The position numbers and the translations under genes are program-made. From Bacteroidota bacterium (lineage in GTDB: Bacteria; Bacteroidota; Bacteroidia; Bacteroidales; FEN-979): a stretch of DNA of 64,000 nt. Positions 54,340 through 61,455 of this stretch are shown one piece after another. The DNA lies in contig JAPLDK010000052.1 in the NCBI GenBank assembly GCA_026391775.1, forward strand, positions 1-64,000, given 5' to 3'. The notes beneath the pieces are model-generated. The model searched no databases. It had not been told where the DNA came from and worked only from the letters and a program-made list of their open reading frames with translations. Each line of letters starts with the position of its first letter. Position 1 is the first letter of the stretch.

Positions 54340-55325
54340 AAATAGCAGAACTGAAAAGGCCGCTGAATTTTGCGTTGATAGGAGCTGCAGGCTATATTGC
54401 TCCGAGGCATATGAAAGCGATCAAAGAAACAGGCAACAGGCTTGTCTGTGCATTGGACCCATACGACGGTGTAGGTATTATTGACAGTTATTTTCCCAAT
54501 ACTGATTTTTTTATAGAACCCGAGCGCTTTGACCGCCACCTGGATAAGCTGAGAAGAATGGCATTGGTTAAAAAAAGGCAGGAAGATAACAAAGTGGATT
54601 ATGTGACAATTTGCTCTCCGAATTATATGCACGATTCCCACATCCGGCTTGCCCTGCGCAATGATGCAAATGCTATCTGTGAAAAGCCCATAGTGTTGAA
54701 TCCATGGAACCTGGATGCCCTTAAGGAAATTGAAAAAGAGACCGGAAAAAAAGTTTATACAGTCCTTCAGCTCAGGCTTCATCCAGCTATCATGGAACTT
54801 AGGGAAAAAGTAAGGAAAGGATCGAAAAATAAGATATATCACCTGGATCTGACCTATATCACTTCAAGGGGCAATTGGTATTACCGCAGCTGGAAAGGAG
54901 ATATTTCCAAGTCGGGAGGTATTGCTACCAATATAGGTATTCACTTTTTTGATATGCTGACCTGGATCTTCGGGGATGTAAAATCGAACAGGGTGCATGT
55001 AATGACTGAAAATAAAGCGGGTGGTTTTCTTGAACTGGAAAATGCAAAGATCCGCTGGTTCCTGAGCCTGGATTACAACGACATTCCTGATCAGGTTAAG
55101 AAAACTGGAAAGCGGACATACCGGCTTCTGACACTTAACGGGGAAGCGGTAGAGTTTAGTGAAGGGTTTACCGACCTTCATACCGATTCTTACAAGGATA
55201 TTCTTTCGGGCAAGGGGTTCGGCCTCACGGATGCCAGGTCAAGCATTAATATTGCGTTCCAGATAAGGAATGCAAACCCTGTGGGTTTGAAGGGTGATTA
55301 TCATCCGTTTTTAAAGAAATCTTAA
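54336..55325 (+). CDS. Gfo/Idh/MocA oxidoreductase (WbpB/WlbA-like)
   Basis: A 329-residue NAD-dependent sugar dehydrogenase. It has an N-terminal Rossmann fold ([18 protein letters not shown]), the family signature [15 protein letters not shown], and a C-terminal alpha/beta domain. With its two upstream neighbours it fits the WbpB step, oxidising C3 of UDP-GlcNAc-uronate. Together the three make UDP-2,3-diacetamido-2,3-dideoxy-glucuronate. The UDP-GlcNAc 6-dehydrogenase (WbpA) and 2-epimerase (WbpI) are not in this window. Confidence 0.88.
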   Translation: MKIAELKRPLNFALIGAAGYIAPRHMKAIKETGNRLVCALDPYDGVGIIDSYFPNTDFFIEPERFDRHLDKLRRMALVKKRQEDNKVDYVTICSPNYMHDSHIRLALRNDANAICEKPIVLNPWNLDALKEIEKETGKKVYTVLQLRLHPAIMELREKVRKGSKNKIYHLDLTYITSRGNWYYRSWKGDISKSGGIATNIGIHFFDMLTWIFGDVKSNRVHVMTENKAGGFLELENAKIRWFLSLDYNDIPDQVKKTGKRTYRLLTLNGEAVEFSEGFTDLHTDSYKDILSGKGFGLTDARSSINIAFQIRNANPVGLKGDYHPFLKKS

Positions 55326-55342
55326 TTTCAATATCACTAGGA

Positions 55343-56365
55343 ATGAAAATACTGGTCACAGGCGGTACCGGCTACATAGGGAGCCATACGGTGGTTGAAT
55401 TGCAGAGTAAGGGCTATGAAGTGATCATTGTGGACGATCTTTCGAATTCCTCTATTGAAGTCCTAGATAATATTGCAAAGATCACTGGGGAAATACCTCT
55501 TTTTGAACAGTTCGATCTGACAGATGCCGGAAAGACCGGAGCATTTTTCAGAAAACATAATGATCTCCGGGGGATCATACACTTTGCTGCGTTCAAAGCG
55601 GTTGGCGAGTCGGTTGATTTCCCCCTGAAATATTATCATAACAATCTTGTTTCCCTGATAAACATACTTCAGGGAATGATGGATAATAATATCCTGAATA
55701 TTGTCTTCTCTTCTTCATGCACCGTTTATGGACAGCCGGATAAACTACCTGTGAAGGAGGAAGCTCCAGTTCAGAAAGCATGGTCACCCTATGGCAATAC
55801 GAAACAGATATCCGAAGAGATCATCAGTGATACAAGCAAGGTCTCGGGGATACAGGGAATATTGCTCAGGTATTTCAACCCGATCGGGGCCCATGAAACT
55901 GCGCTAATCGGCGAGCTCCCGCTTGGGGTTCCTAATAGCCTGATGCCATATATAACACAGACCGCCATTGGAAAAAGGCCTTTCCTGAGGGTTTGGGGAA
56001 GCGATTACAATACTCCCGACGGAACGGCAGTAAGGGATTATCTGCATGTTTCTGACCTGGCCAGGGCACATGTCATTGCAGTGGAACGGATGCTTGATAA
56101 CAAGATGAAGCAGAAAGTTGAGGTGTTCAATCTTGGGACCGGGAATGGTTTTTCGGTAATGCAGGTAATAGAGTCGTTTGAACGGTCGACGGGGGTTAAG
56201 CTGAATTACCAGATTATGGACCGCCGTCCTGGAGATATTGAAAAAGTATGGGCCGATACAGGATATGCAAATAAAGAGCTTGGCTGGAAAGCTGAGAAAA
56301 GCCTTGACGAGATGACTGCTTCGGCATGGAAGTGGGAAAAGGCACTTGCAGAAAAGGGCAGATAG
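55343..56365 (+). CDS. galE: UDP-glucose 4-epimerase
   Basis: A 340-residue short-chain dehydrogenase-type epimerase interconverting UDP-glucose and UDP-galactose (or the N-acetyl forms). It shows the NAD motif GGTGYIGSHTV, the catalytic Ser-Ser region VFSSSCTVYGQPD, the Tyr/Lys pair in SPYGNTKQISEE, and RYFNPIGAHE. Length is standard. It starts 17 bases after the WbpB-like gene and probably belongs to the same surface-glycan operon. Confidence 0.93.
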   Translation: MKILVTGGTGYIGSHTVVELQSKGYEVIIVDDLSNSSIEVLDNIAKITGEIPLFEQFDLTDAGKTGAFFRKHNDLRGIIHFAAFKAVGESVDFPLKYYHNNLVSLINILQGMMDNNILNIVFSSSCTVYGQPDKLPVKEEAPVQKAWSPYGNTKQISEEIISDTSKVSGIQGILLRYFNPIGAHETALIGELPLGVPNSLMPYITQTAIGKRPFLRVWGSDYNTPDGTAVRDYLHVSDLARAHVIAVERMLDNKMKQKVEVFNLGTGNGFSVMQVIESFERSTGVKLNYQIMDRRPGDIEKVWADTGYANKELGWKAEKSLDEMTASAWKWEKALAEKGR

Positions 56366-56379
56366 TAAGTATATTTATT

Positions 56380-56387
56380 TATCTTTG
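56380..56387 (+). promoter_or_regulatory. -7 promoter element of rfbB
   Basis: TATCTTTG, 27 bases before the rfbB ATG and just after the galE stop, so rfbB may be transcribed separately from the operon before it. Confidence 0.45.
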
Positions 56388-56414
56388 AGATCCGAACTCT
56401 AAACATCCGGAACG

Positions 56415-57464
56415 ATGAAAACGATTTTGATCACTGGTGGAGCTGGATTTATCGGTTCCCATGTCGTGCGGCGTTTTGTAAAAAATTACCCGCAATATAA
56501 GATTGTGAACCTTGACAAACTAACTTATGCAGGCAATCTTGCAAACCTGAAGGATATTGAAAAGGAACCAAACTATGAATTTATCAGGGCTGATATTGTT
56601 GCCGGTGAGCTGATCAAAAAAATTTTCCAGAAATACAGGTTCGACGGGGTCATCCATCTTGCTGCCGAATCGCATGTCGACAGGTCCATTGCCAATCCCA
56701 CTGAATTCATATATACAAATATTGTAGGAACAGTAAACCTTTTGAATGCAGCCCGTGAGATATGGGAGACACCGGATGACAAGCGTTTTTATCATATTTC
56801 TACGGATGAGGTTTATGGTTCACTCGGCAATACCGGGCTATTTATGGAGACTACTTCTTACGATCCCAGGAGCCCTTATTCTGCTTCGAAAGCAAGTTCC
56901 GATCACCTGGTCAGGGCTTACTATCATACTTACAAACTGCCTATGGTTATCTCGAATTGTTCCAACAATTACGGGCCATTCCAGTTTCCCGAAAAGCTGA
57001 TCCCACTTTCTATAAATAATATCCGGAATAATAAGCTGATCCCGGTTTATGGCAAAGGAGAGAACATTCGTGACTGGTTATATGTGGAAGACCATGCGGA
57101 AGCCATTGACCGGATTTTCCATTCAGGGATTACCGGGGAAACGTATAATATTGGTGGCATTAATGAATGGAAAAATATCGATCTGCTAAGGCTTTTATGC
57201 AAAATCATGGATACCAAGCTTCGCCGCACTGCGGGTACAGCGGAACACCTGATAACATACATCAAAGACCGGGCAGGTCACGACCTGAGGTATGCCATAG
57301 ATTCCACGAAGCTGCAGAAGGAATTACAATGGAAACCAACAACAAGGTTTGAACAAGGTCTTGAGAAGACCGTGGACTGGTATCTTGCCAATGAGGAATG
57401 GATGAAAAATATAACTTCGGGCGAATATCAGAAGTATTACGATAATCAGTATAATAAGAGGTAA
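56415..57464 (+). CDS. rfbB: dTDP-glucose 4,6-dehydratase
   Basis: A 349-residue NAD enzyme of the first committed step of dTDP-deoxysugar synthesis (rhamnose and others). Motifs: GGAGFIGSHVVRRF, HLAAESHVDRSI, FYHISTDEVYGSLG (catalytic Asp-Glu) and the Tyr/Lys pair in SPYSASKASSDHL. Full length. The usual partners rfbA, rfbC and rfbD are absent here. It ends at a strong bidirectional terminator. Confidence 0.95.
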   Translation: MKTILITGGAGFIGSHVVRRFVKNYPQYKIVNLDKLTYAGNLANLKDIEKEPNYEFIRADIVAGELIKKIFQKYRFDGVIHLAAESHVDRSIANPTEFIYTNIVGTVNLLNAAREIWETPDDKRFYHISTDEVYGSLGNTGLFMETTSYDPRSPYSASKASSDHLVRAYYHTYKLPMVISNCSNNYGPFQFPEKLIPLSINNIRNNKLIPVYGKGENIRDWLYVEDHAEAIDRIFHSGITGETYNIGGINEWKNIDLLRLLCKIMDTKLRRTAGTAEHLITYIKDRAGHDLRYAIDSTKLQKELQWKPTTRFEQGLEKTVDWYLANEEWMKNITSGEYQKYYDNQYNKR

Positions 57465-57487
57465 AAAACTCCGGGGTTAGAAAATTT

Positions 57488-57523
57488 CCGGCCCCGCGGC
57501 TTGCCGCGGGGCCGGATTGTTTT
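57488..57523. terminator. Strong bidirectional terminator
   Basis: A perfect 12-bp GC-rich stem (CCGGCCCCGCGG at 57488-57499 with CCGCGGGGCCGG at 57504-57515) encloses the 4-base loop CTTG, with ATTGTTTT on one side and an A/T-rich AAAATTT on the other. It separates the converging rfbB and fabD. Confidence 0.92.
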
Positions 57524-58397
57524 ATGCACCCGCTACAGTAACATCTTTCCCGATTTTCGAGATCAGTCCCTGTAATATATTTCCGGGGCCTACTTCAATG
57601 AAATGAGTGGCACCATCAGCTATCATCCGCTGTACAAGTTGTGTCCATAAAACCGGAGCTGTTAGCTGGACTATCAGATTTTCCTTTATCTTCAGAGGAT
57701 CCGTGACCCTTTCGGCAGTCGCATTCTGGTAAATCGGGCAAATGGGCTGGTGGAAAACCGTACTGTTGATGGCCTCAGCAAGTTCCATCCTTGCAGGCTC
57801 CATCAGGGGTGAATGAAAAGCACCTCCAACTTTCAATGGCAGTGCTCGCCTGGCACCCCCGGCTTTAAGTTTCTCACAGGCAATTTCAATTCCCTTCATA
57901 CTGCCGGAGATAACAAGCTGTCCCGGACTGTTATAGTTGGCGGGAACAACGACTTCATCTATCGATTTACATATCTCTTCTACCTTCTGGTCGTCCAAAC
58001 CCAAAATGGCCGCCATAGTGGAGGGTTCTTTTTCACAAGCTTTCTGCATCGCCTGCGCCCTTGCAAAGACAAGCCTTAACCCGTCTTCAAAAGATAAAAC
58101 TTTGTTCGAAACCAGGGCCGAAAATTCGCCAAGGGAATGCCCTGCAACCATATCCGGTTTAAAAGCTTCGCCAAGAGTGGAGGCAAGGATAACAGAATGC
58201 AGAAAAATAGCTGGCTGCGTAACCCTGGTCTGTCTCAGATCCTCATCTGTGCCTGCAAACATCAGGTCGGTTATTCGAAAACCAAGGATATCATTGGCTT
58301 TCTCAAAAAGTGCTTTAGCGGAATCCGATTTCTCGTAGAGATCCTTTCCCATTCCTTCAAACTGGGCACCCTGGCCAGGAAATACGTATGCGGTCAT
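57522..58397 (-). CDS. fabD: Malonyl-CoA:ACP transacylase
   Basis: A 291-residue cytoplasmic enzyme loading malonyl groups onto acyl carrier protein for fatty acid synthesis. FPGQGAQFEGMG at the N-terminus, catalytic Ser88 in GHSLGEFSAL and the active-site His in GGAFHSPLMEPA are all present. Length is about 20 residues under the usual 310, within the Bacteroidota range. No other fab gene lies nearby. It is 9 bases after the Bax-inhibitor-like gene on the same strand. Confidence 0.95.
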   Translation of the reverse strand: MTAYVFPGQGAQFEGMGKDLYEKSDSAKALFEKANDILGFRITDLMFAGTDEDLRQTRVTQPAIFLHSVILASTLGEAFKPDMVAGHSLGEFSALVSNKVLSFEDGLRLVFARAQAMQKACEKEPSTMAAILGLDDQKVEEICKSIDEVVVPANYNSPGQLVISGSMKGIEIACEKLKAGGARRALPLKVGGAFHSPLMEPARMELAEAINSTVFHQPICPIYQNATAERVTDPLKIKENLIVQLTAPVLWTQLVQRMIADGATHFIEVGPGNILQGLISKIGKDVTVAGA

Positions 58398-58406
58398 AGC
58401 AGGTTG

Positions 58407-59141
58407 TTATTTCTTGCTTCCCAGGAATCTCAGCATGAACAGGAACAGGTTGATGAAGTCAAGATACAGGGTGAGTGCGCCTAGAATGCTCATCTTTCTG
58501 GCATTTTCCTCCCCGTATGAACCGGCTCCTGCACCAATTTTCTTCAGCCTCTGAACGTCATAGGCGGTAAGTCCCGTAAAGATCAGAACGCCAAGAATAC
58601 TGATGATGTATTCAAGTGAACTGCTGAGCATGAAGAAATTGACCAGCATGGCAAGAATGATCCCGACAAGGCCCATCATTAAAATGGAACCGAATTTTGT
58701 AAGATCGGTCTTCGTCGTGTAACCTGCAACGGCCATGATGCCAAACATTCCCGCTGTCACTATGAAGGTCTTGAAAATGGAAGCTGCAGTGTAAACCAAG
58801 AGAATAAAACTGAGGCTCATTCCCATAATCACCGAAAAAGCAATAAATAATAATGTCATTGCAAGCGCCGACAATTTCTGGAAGCCAAACGACATCAGCA
58901 ATACAAACCCGATCGGGGCAAGCATCACGATCCAGCCAAGGGGCGATAAACCGCCGGTTTCAACATTGATTAAGCTTCTGATTGCCGCTTCAGATGATGC
59001 GAACCAGTACGCTGTTCCTGCAGTCACAATCATGGCCAGCGTCATCCATGTAAATACCTGCGACATAAATGTTTTTGCAATAATACCGGCATCTGCTCCG
59101 GAAGTCGATCCGATATAATTTCTGTTATTTTCTTCAAACAT
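58407..59141 (-). CDS. Bax inhibitor-1/YccA-family membrane protein
   Basis: A 244-residue inner-membrane protein with seven hydrophobic helices. The N-terminal cytoplasmic tail is followed by AKTFMSQVFTWMTLAMIVTA, the family's first helix, and the C-terminal part has GLTAYDVQRLKKIG and LTLYLDFINLFLFMLRFLG, with the conserved Asp residues implicated in Ca2+ leak or pH sensing in BsYetJ. Its role in bacteria is not settled; relatives interact with FtsH. It is followed by fabD. The 92 bases before it contain a short tandem repeat and no gene. Confidence 0.9.
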   Translation of the reverse strand: MFEENNRNYIGSTSGADAGIIAKTFMSQVFTWMTLAMIVTAGTAYWFASSEAAIRSLINVETGGLSPLGWIVMLAPIGFVLLMSFGFQKLSALAMTLLFIAFSVIMGMSLSFILLVYTAASIFKTFIVTAGMFGIMAVAGYTTKTDLTKFGSILMMGLVGIILAMLVNFFMLSSSLEYIISILGVLIFTGLTAYDVQRLKKIGAGAGSYGEENARKMSILGALTLYLDFINLFLFMLRFLGSKK

Positions 59142-59169
59142 GATTTTATCTCCTTTTAATTAATTCGTG

Positions 59170-59232
59170 ATACTAATCTCGTGATGATCGTGATGGTGTG
59201 ATAAACACTTCTAACTCACCATTTCACCATTT
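59170..59232. repeat. Short low-complexity tandem motifs between folE and the BI-1 gene
   Basis: The spacer contains paired TCACCATT units (twice in a row) and several GTGAT units (gtgatact, gtgatgat, gtgatggt, gtgataaa). It resembles in style, though not in sequence, the heptamer repeat at 28871. No function is visible. Confidence 0.4.
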
Positions 59233-59233
59233 A

Positions 59234-59845
59234 TCAGTGCAATCTGGTCGATATCAAATGCAGGAATTCTGCCCTGGTTTTGTCCCGTTCAAACGCCCCG
59301 ATAAAATCAGAAGTGGTCGTAACGGAATTCTGCTTCTGAATACCCCGCATTGACATACACAAATGTTGTGCCTCAATCACAACTGCCACGCCAAGTGGCT
59401 TCAGAGTATTGTTGATGGCATCCTTGATCTGCATGGTCAGACGTTCCTGAACCTGCAGCCTTCTTGCATAAATCTCAACAACCCTTGCAATTTTGCTCAA
59501 CCCGGTGATATATTTATCAGGGATATATGCAACATGAGCTTTCCCTATGAATGGGATCATGTGATGTTCGCACATGGAATAGATCTCTATATCCTTCACA
59601 ATCACCATCTCACGGTAATCTTCCCTGAAGCGGGCCGATTGTAGTATGTCTTCCGGATCGAGATTATATCCCTGGTTCAGGAACAGTATGGATTTTGCAA
59701 CCCGCAAAGGGGTTTTAAGAAGCCCTTCCCGATCGGGATTCTCACCGATCAGCCTGAGTATTTCCCTGTAATGAAAACTAAGTTTTTCAAGTTTTGCAGC
59801 ATCGTAATCCTCAAATTTTTCGTAGCTGAGCTTTTCTTCTGTCAT
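59234..59845 (-). CDS. folE: GTP cyclohydrolase I
   Basis: A 203-residue cytoplasmic zinc enzyme converting GTP to 7,8-dihydroneopterin triphosphate. Motifs: [20 protein letters not shown], with the zinc Cys and the catalytic His pair; [13 protein letters not shown]; and [14 protein letters not shown], with the second zinc Cys. It follows the PTPS-type gene by 12 bases, which encodes the next enzyme acting on its product, so the two form a pterin operon. Normal length. Confidence 0.95.
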   Translation of the reverse strand: MTEEKLSYEKFEDYDAAKLEKLSFHYREILRLIGENPDREGLLKTPLRVAKSILFLNQGYNLDPEDILQSARFREDYREMVIVKDIEIYSMCEHHMIPFIGKAHVAYIPDKYITGLSKIARVVEIYARRLQVQERLTMQIKDAINNTLKPLGVAVVIEAQHLCMSMRGIQKQNSVTTTSDFIGAFERDKTRAEFLHLISTRLH

Positions 59846-59857
59846 GACAATTTGTCC

Positions 59858-60274
59858 TTATTTGTTGCCAAAATATTCAACAATATTATTTTCCGTTTCT
59901 TCCAGCCTCACCATATGAAGCTTTGCTCCTGAAGCATGCACTGCCGGTTCAAGTTCTTCCCAAATCCCAATGGCAAGATTCTCGGTAGAAGCAAGTTTAT
60001 CCTTCATGAAATCCACTTCCAGGTTAATGTTTCTATGGTCAAGCTTTTGCAAAACTTTTTCATCGATCAGCTGGCTTAAGATTTTAAGATCCATTACGAA
60101 ACCGGTTTCAGGATTCGGTTCTCCTTTAACGGTAACCATCAGAACGTAATTATGACCATGCCAGAGCGGATTAGAACATTTGCCAAATACGCGCAGGTTT
60201 TCTTCGTCGGAATATTCAGGGCGAAACAACCTGTGGGCCGAGTTAAAATGCTCTTTACGTATAATATAAACCAT
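59858..60274 (-). CDS. 6-pyruvoyl-tetrahydropterin synthase-type enzyme
   Basis: A 138-residue zinc enzyme acting on dihydroneopterin triphosphate. The zinc histidines lie in HFNSAHRL and HGHNY. Unlike the paralogue at 10798, it has FGKCSNPLWHGHNYVL and LDHRNINLEV, which match animal 6-pyruvoyl-tetrahydropterin synthase closely in my memory of that family, as does the ENLAIGIWEEL segment. It sits directly before folE. It could serve tetrahydropterin (biopterin-like) synthesis, queuosine synthesis, or both. A -7 element 22 bases upstream marks it as first in its transcript. Confidence 0.85.
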   Translation of the reverse strand: MVYIIRKEHFNSAHRLFRPEYSDEENLRVFGKCSNPLWHGHNYVLMVTVKGEPNPETGFVMDLKILSQLIDEKVLQKLDHRNINLEVDFMKDKLASTENLAIGIWEELEPAVHASGAKLHMVRLEETENNIVEYFGNK

Positions 60275-60284
60275 TCCGGCTTAT

Positions 60285-60458
60285 TTAATTTAAGGCAAAG
60301 TTACAAATTATTTTTCTTCTTTTTTCTGAAGACATCAAACCGCATCCTGCCCCGGAACCTGAATTGGGAAACATAATATAAGAATAGGGTATAGGAATAA
60401 CCTGGCCAAGCAGAATCAGGAACAAAGAAGCTTTTAATGTCTTGGTAATTGTTACCAT
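60285..60458 (-). CDS. Short hydrophobic reading frame of doubtful coding status
   Basis: A 57-residue frame beginning MVTITKTLKASLFLILLGQV, which looks like a signal peptide, then losing any protein-like character. It starts 4 bases after the AtpI-like gene, exactly where atpB normally starts in this gene order, so it may be the remnant of an exported N-terminus such as that of AtpB. Its end overlaps the -7 element of the next gene, which argues against an intact functional gene. Confidence 0.25.
   Translation of the reverse strand: MVTITKTLKASLFLILLGQVIPIPYSYIMFPNSGSGAGCGLMSSEKRRKIICNFALN
60296..60303 (-). promoter_or_regulatory. -7 promoter element of the PTPS-folE operon
   Basis: The minus strand reads TAACTTTG, 22 bases before the ATG at 60274. 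It makes the pterin genes independent of the upstream bactofilin-AtpZ run. Confidence 0.55.
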
Positions 60459-60462
60459 GCAT

Positions 60463-60861
60463 TCAGTTTCCAGCGGATGCGGAAGATTTTGTCAATCCAA
60501 TGATCTGTGTCACTTCAAATACAGTATAGACAAGGTAAAGGACAAAAAAGTTCAGCAGAAAAGGAATAGCATCTTTTCTGTTTATAAATGCATAGATGAT
60601 CATGATGGCAATAAAGACGAAAAGCTTAAGTGCTGTGGTCAGCATAAAAACAGATACAAACCGGTTAAACTTTTTTTGAAGTGATCTGCAGAGGATCATA
60701 AATGACAGCAGGCTGCAGGCATAATAAAAAATAAACAAAAAGGGAAGTGAAGGAGTAAACCATGTACCGGGAAGTACGAAAAACAGGACAAGAACCAGAG
60801 TGCCGGCTGCAAGAGTCACCAGAAGGAGACGTTTCGCATAGGATGTTACAACAGTCTTCAT
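60463..60861 (-). CDS. AtpI-like four-helix membrane protein
   Basis: A 132-residue inner-membrane protein with four hydrophobic helices (LLLVTLAAGTLVLVLFFVL, FLFIFYYACSLLSFMILC, FMLTTALKLFVFIAIMIIYA, LLNFFVLYLVYTVFEVTQII). It stands 2 bases after AtpZ. In other Bacteroidota a protein of this shape lies between atpZ and atpB and is thought to play the AtpI role in ATP synthase assembly. Here no ATP synthase structural gene follows. The assignment rests on topology and gene order. Confidence 0.65.
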   Translation of the reverse strand: MKTVVTSYAKRLLLVTLAAGTLVLVLFFVLPGTWFTPSLPFLFIFYYACSLLSFMILCRSLQKKFNRFVSVFMLTTALKLFVFIAIMIIYAFINRKDAIPFLLNFFVLYLVYTVFEVTQIIGLTKSSASAGN

Positions 60862-60863
60862 AT

Positions 60864-61082
60864 TTACTTTTTTTTAAGCAGGTCCCTGGTCACATAATAA
60901 ATTGCCAGGAATACTGCGGCAATAGAAAGTATTACGGTAAATACCGGTTTTGTTTTAAGCCACTCATCCAGTTTTAGTCCCCCGAATGCACCTGCGACAA
61001 TAATCACCATCATCTGGAACGCCATCCCCGAATACCGGGCATATTGGTTCAGGCCTTTTTTCGGATCAACTTGCAGATTCAT
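60864..61082 (-). CDS. atpZ: AtpZ/AtpI-family protein
   Basis: A 72-residue membrane protein with two helices (FQMMVIIVAGAFGGLKLDEW and FTVILSIAAVFLAIYYVTRD). The conserved core GAFGGLKLDEW is that of AtpZ/AtpI proteins, linked to assembly of the F-type ATPase rotor or Mg2+ transport. It overlaps the bactofilin 3' end by 17 bases, so it is translationally coupled. Its expected targets atpB, E, F and so on are missing downstream. Confidence 0.85.
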   Translation of the reverse strand: MNLQVDPKKGLNQYARYSGMAFQMMVIIVAGAFGGLKLDEWLKTKPVFTVILSIAAVFLAIYYVTRDLLKKK

Positions 61083-61452
61083 TGAATTTTGGATTCACTT
61101 CCACTGAACCGGGCATCTCCATTTTACAGGTTCCTGAGAATTTCGCTCCCGGTTCGATAGCGAGCTTACCGGTGGTGATGTCTCCGCTGTACTTTGCAGT
61201 TTCCTTCAGGGTGAGCAACTCAGTTACTTTCACTGTAGCGTTTACCTCGCCCGAAAAATCAGCGCTCAGGCAAATGATCTCACCTTCAATCTTACCGGTC
61301 TGGCCGACAACAATCTTGCCTTTGCAATGGATATTACCGATGAGAGTTCCGTCGACTCTGAAGTCGCCATTTACGCTGATCTCTCCTTTTACAACTGTAC
61401 CGGGTCCCATAATGTTGATGGAAGGTATTTCAGGTTCTCTGTTTTTAGCCAT
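61066..61452 (-). CDS. Bactofilin
   Basis: A 128-residue cytoskeletal protein with the DUF583 beta-helix made of short repeats (GTVVKGEISVNGDFRVDGTL, IHCKGKIVVGQTGKIEGEI, and similar units). Bactofilins polymerise at the inner membrane face and act in cell shape or positioning of other proteins. The poorly ordered tails at both ends are typical. It begins 3 bases after the PorW-like gene, so it is likely co-transcribed with a T9SS component. Confidence 0.92.
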   Translation of the reverse strand: MAKNREPEIPSINIMGPGTVVKGEISVNGDFRVDGTLIGNIHCKGKIVVGQTGKIEGEIICLSADFSGEVNATVKVTELLTLKETAKYSGDITTGKLAIEPGAKFSGTCKMEMPGSVEVNPKFNESAS

Positions 61453-61455
61453 AGC

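Noticed and set aside
53958-54842. 294-codon minus-strand frame
   Set aside because: It is antisense to the acetyltransferase and oxidoreductase genes, both of which are clear.
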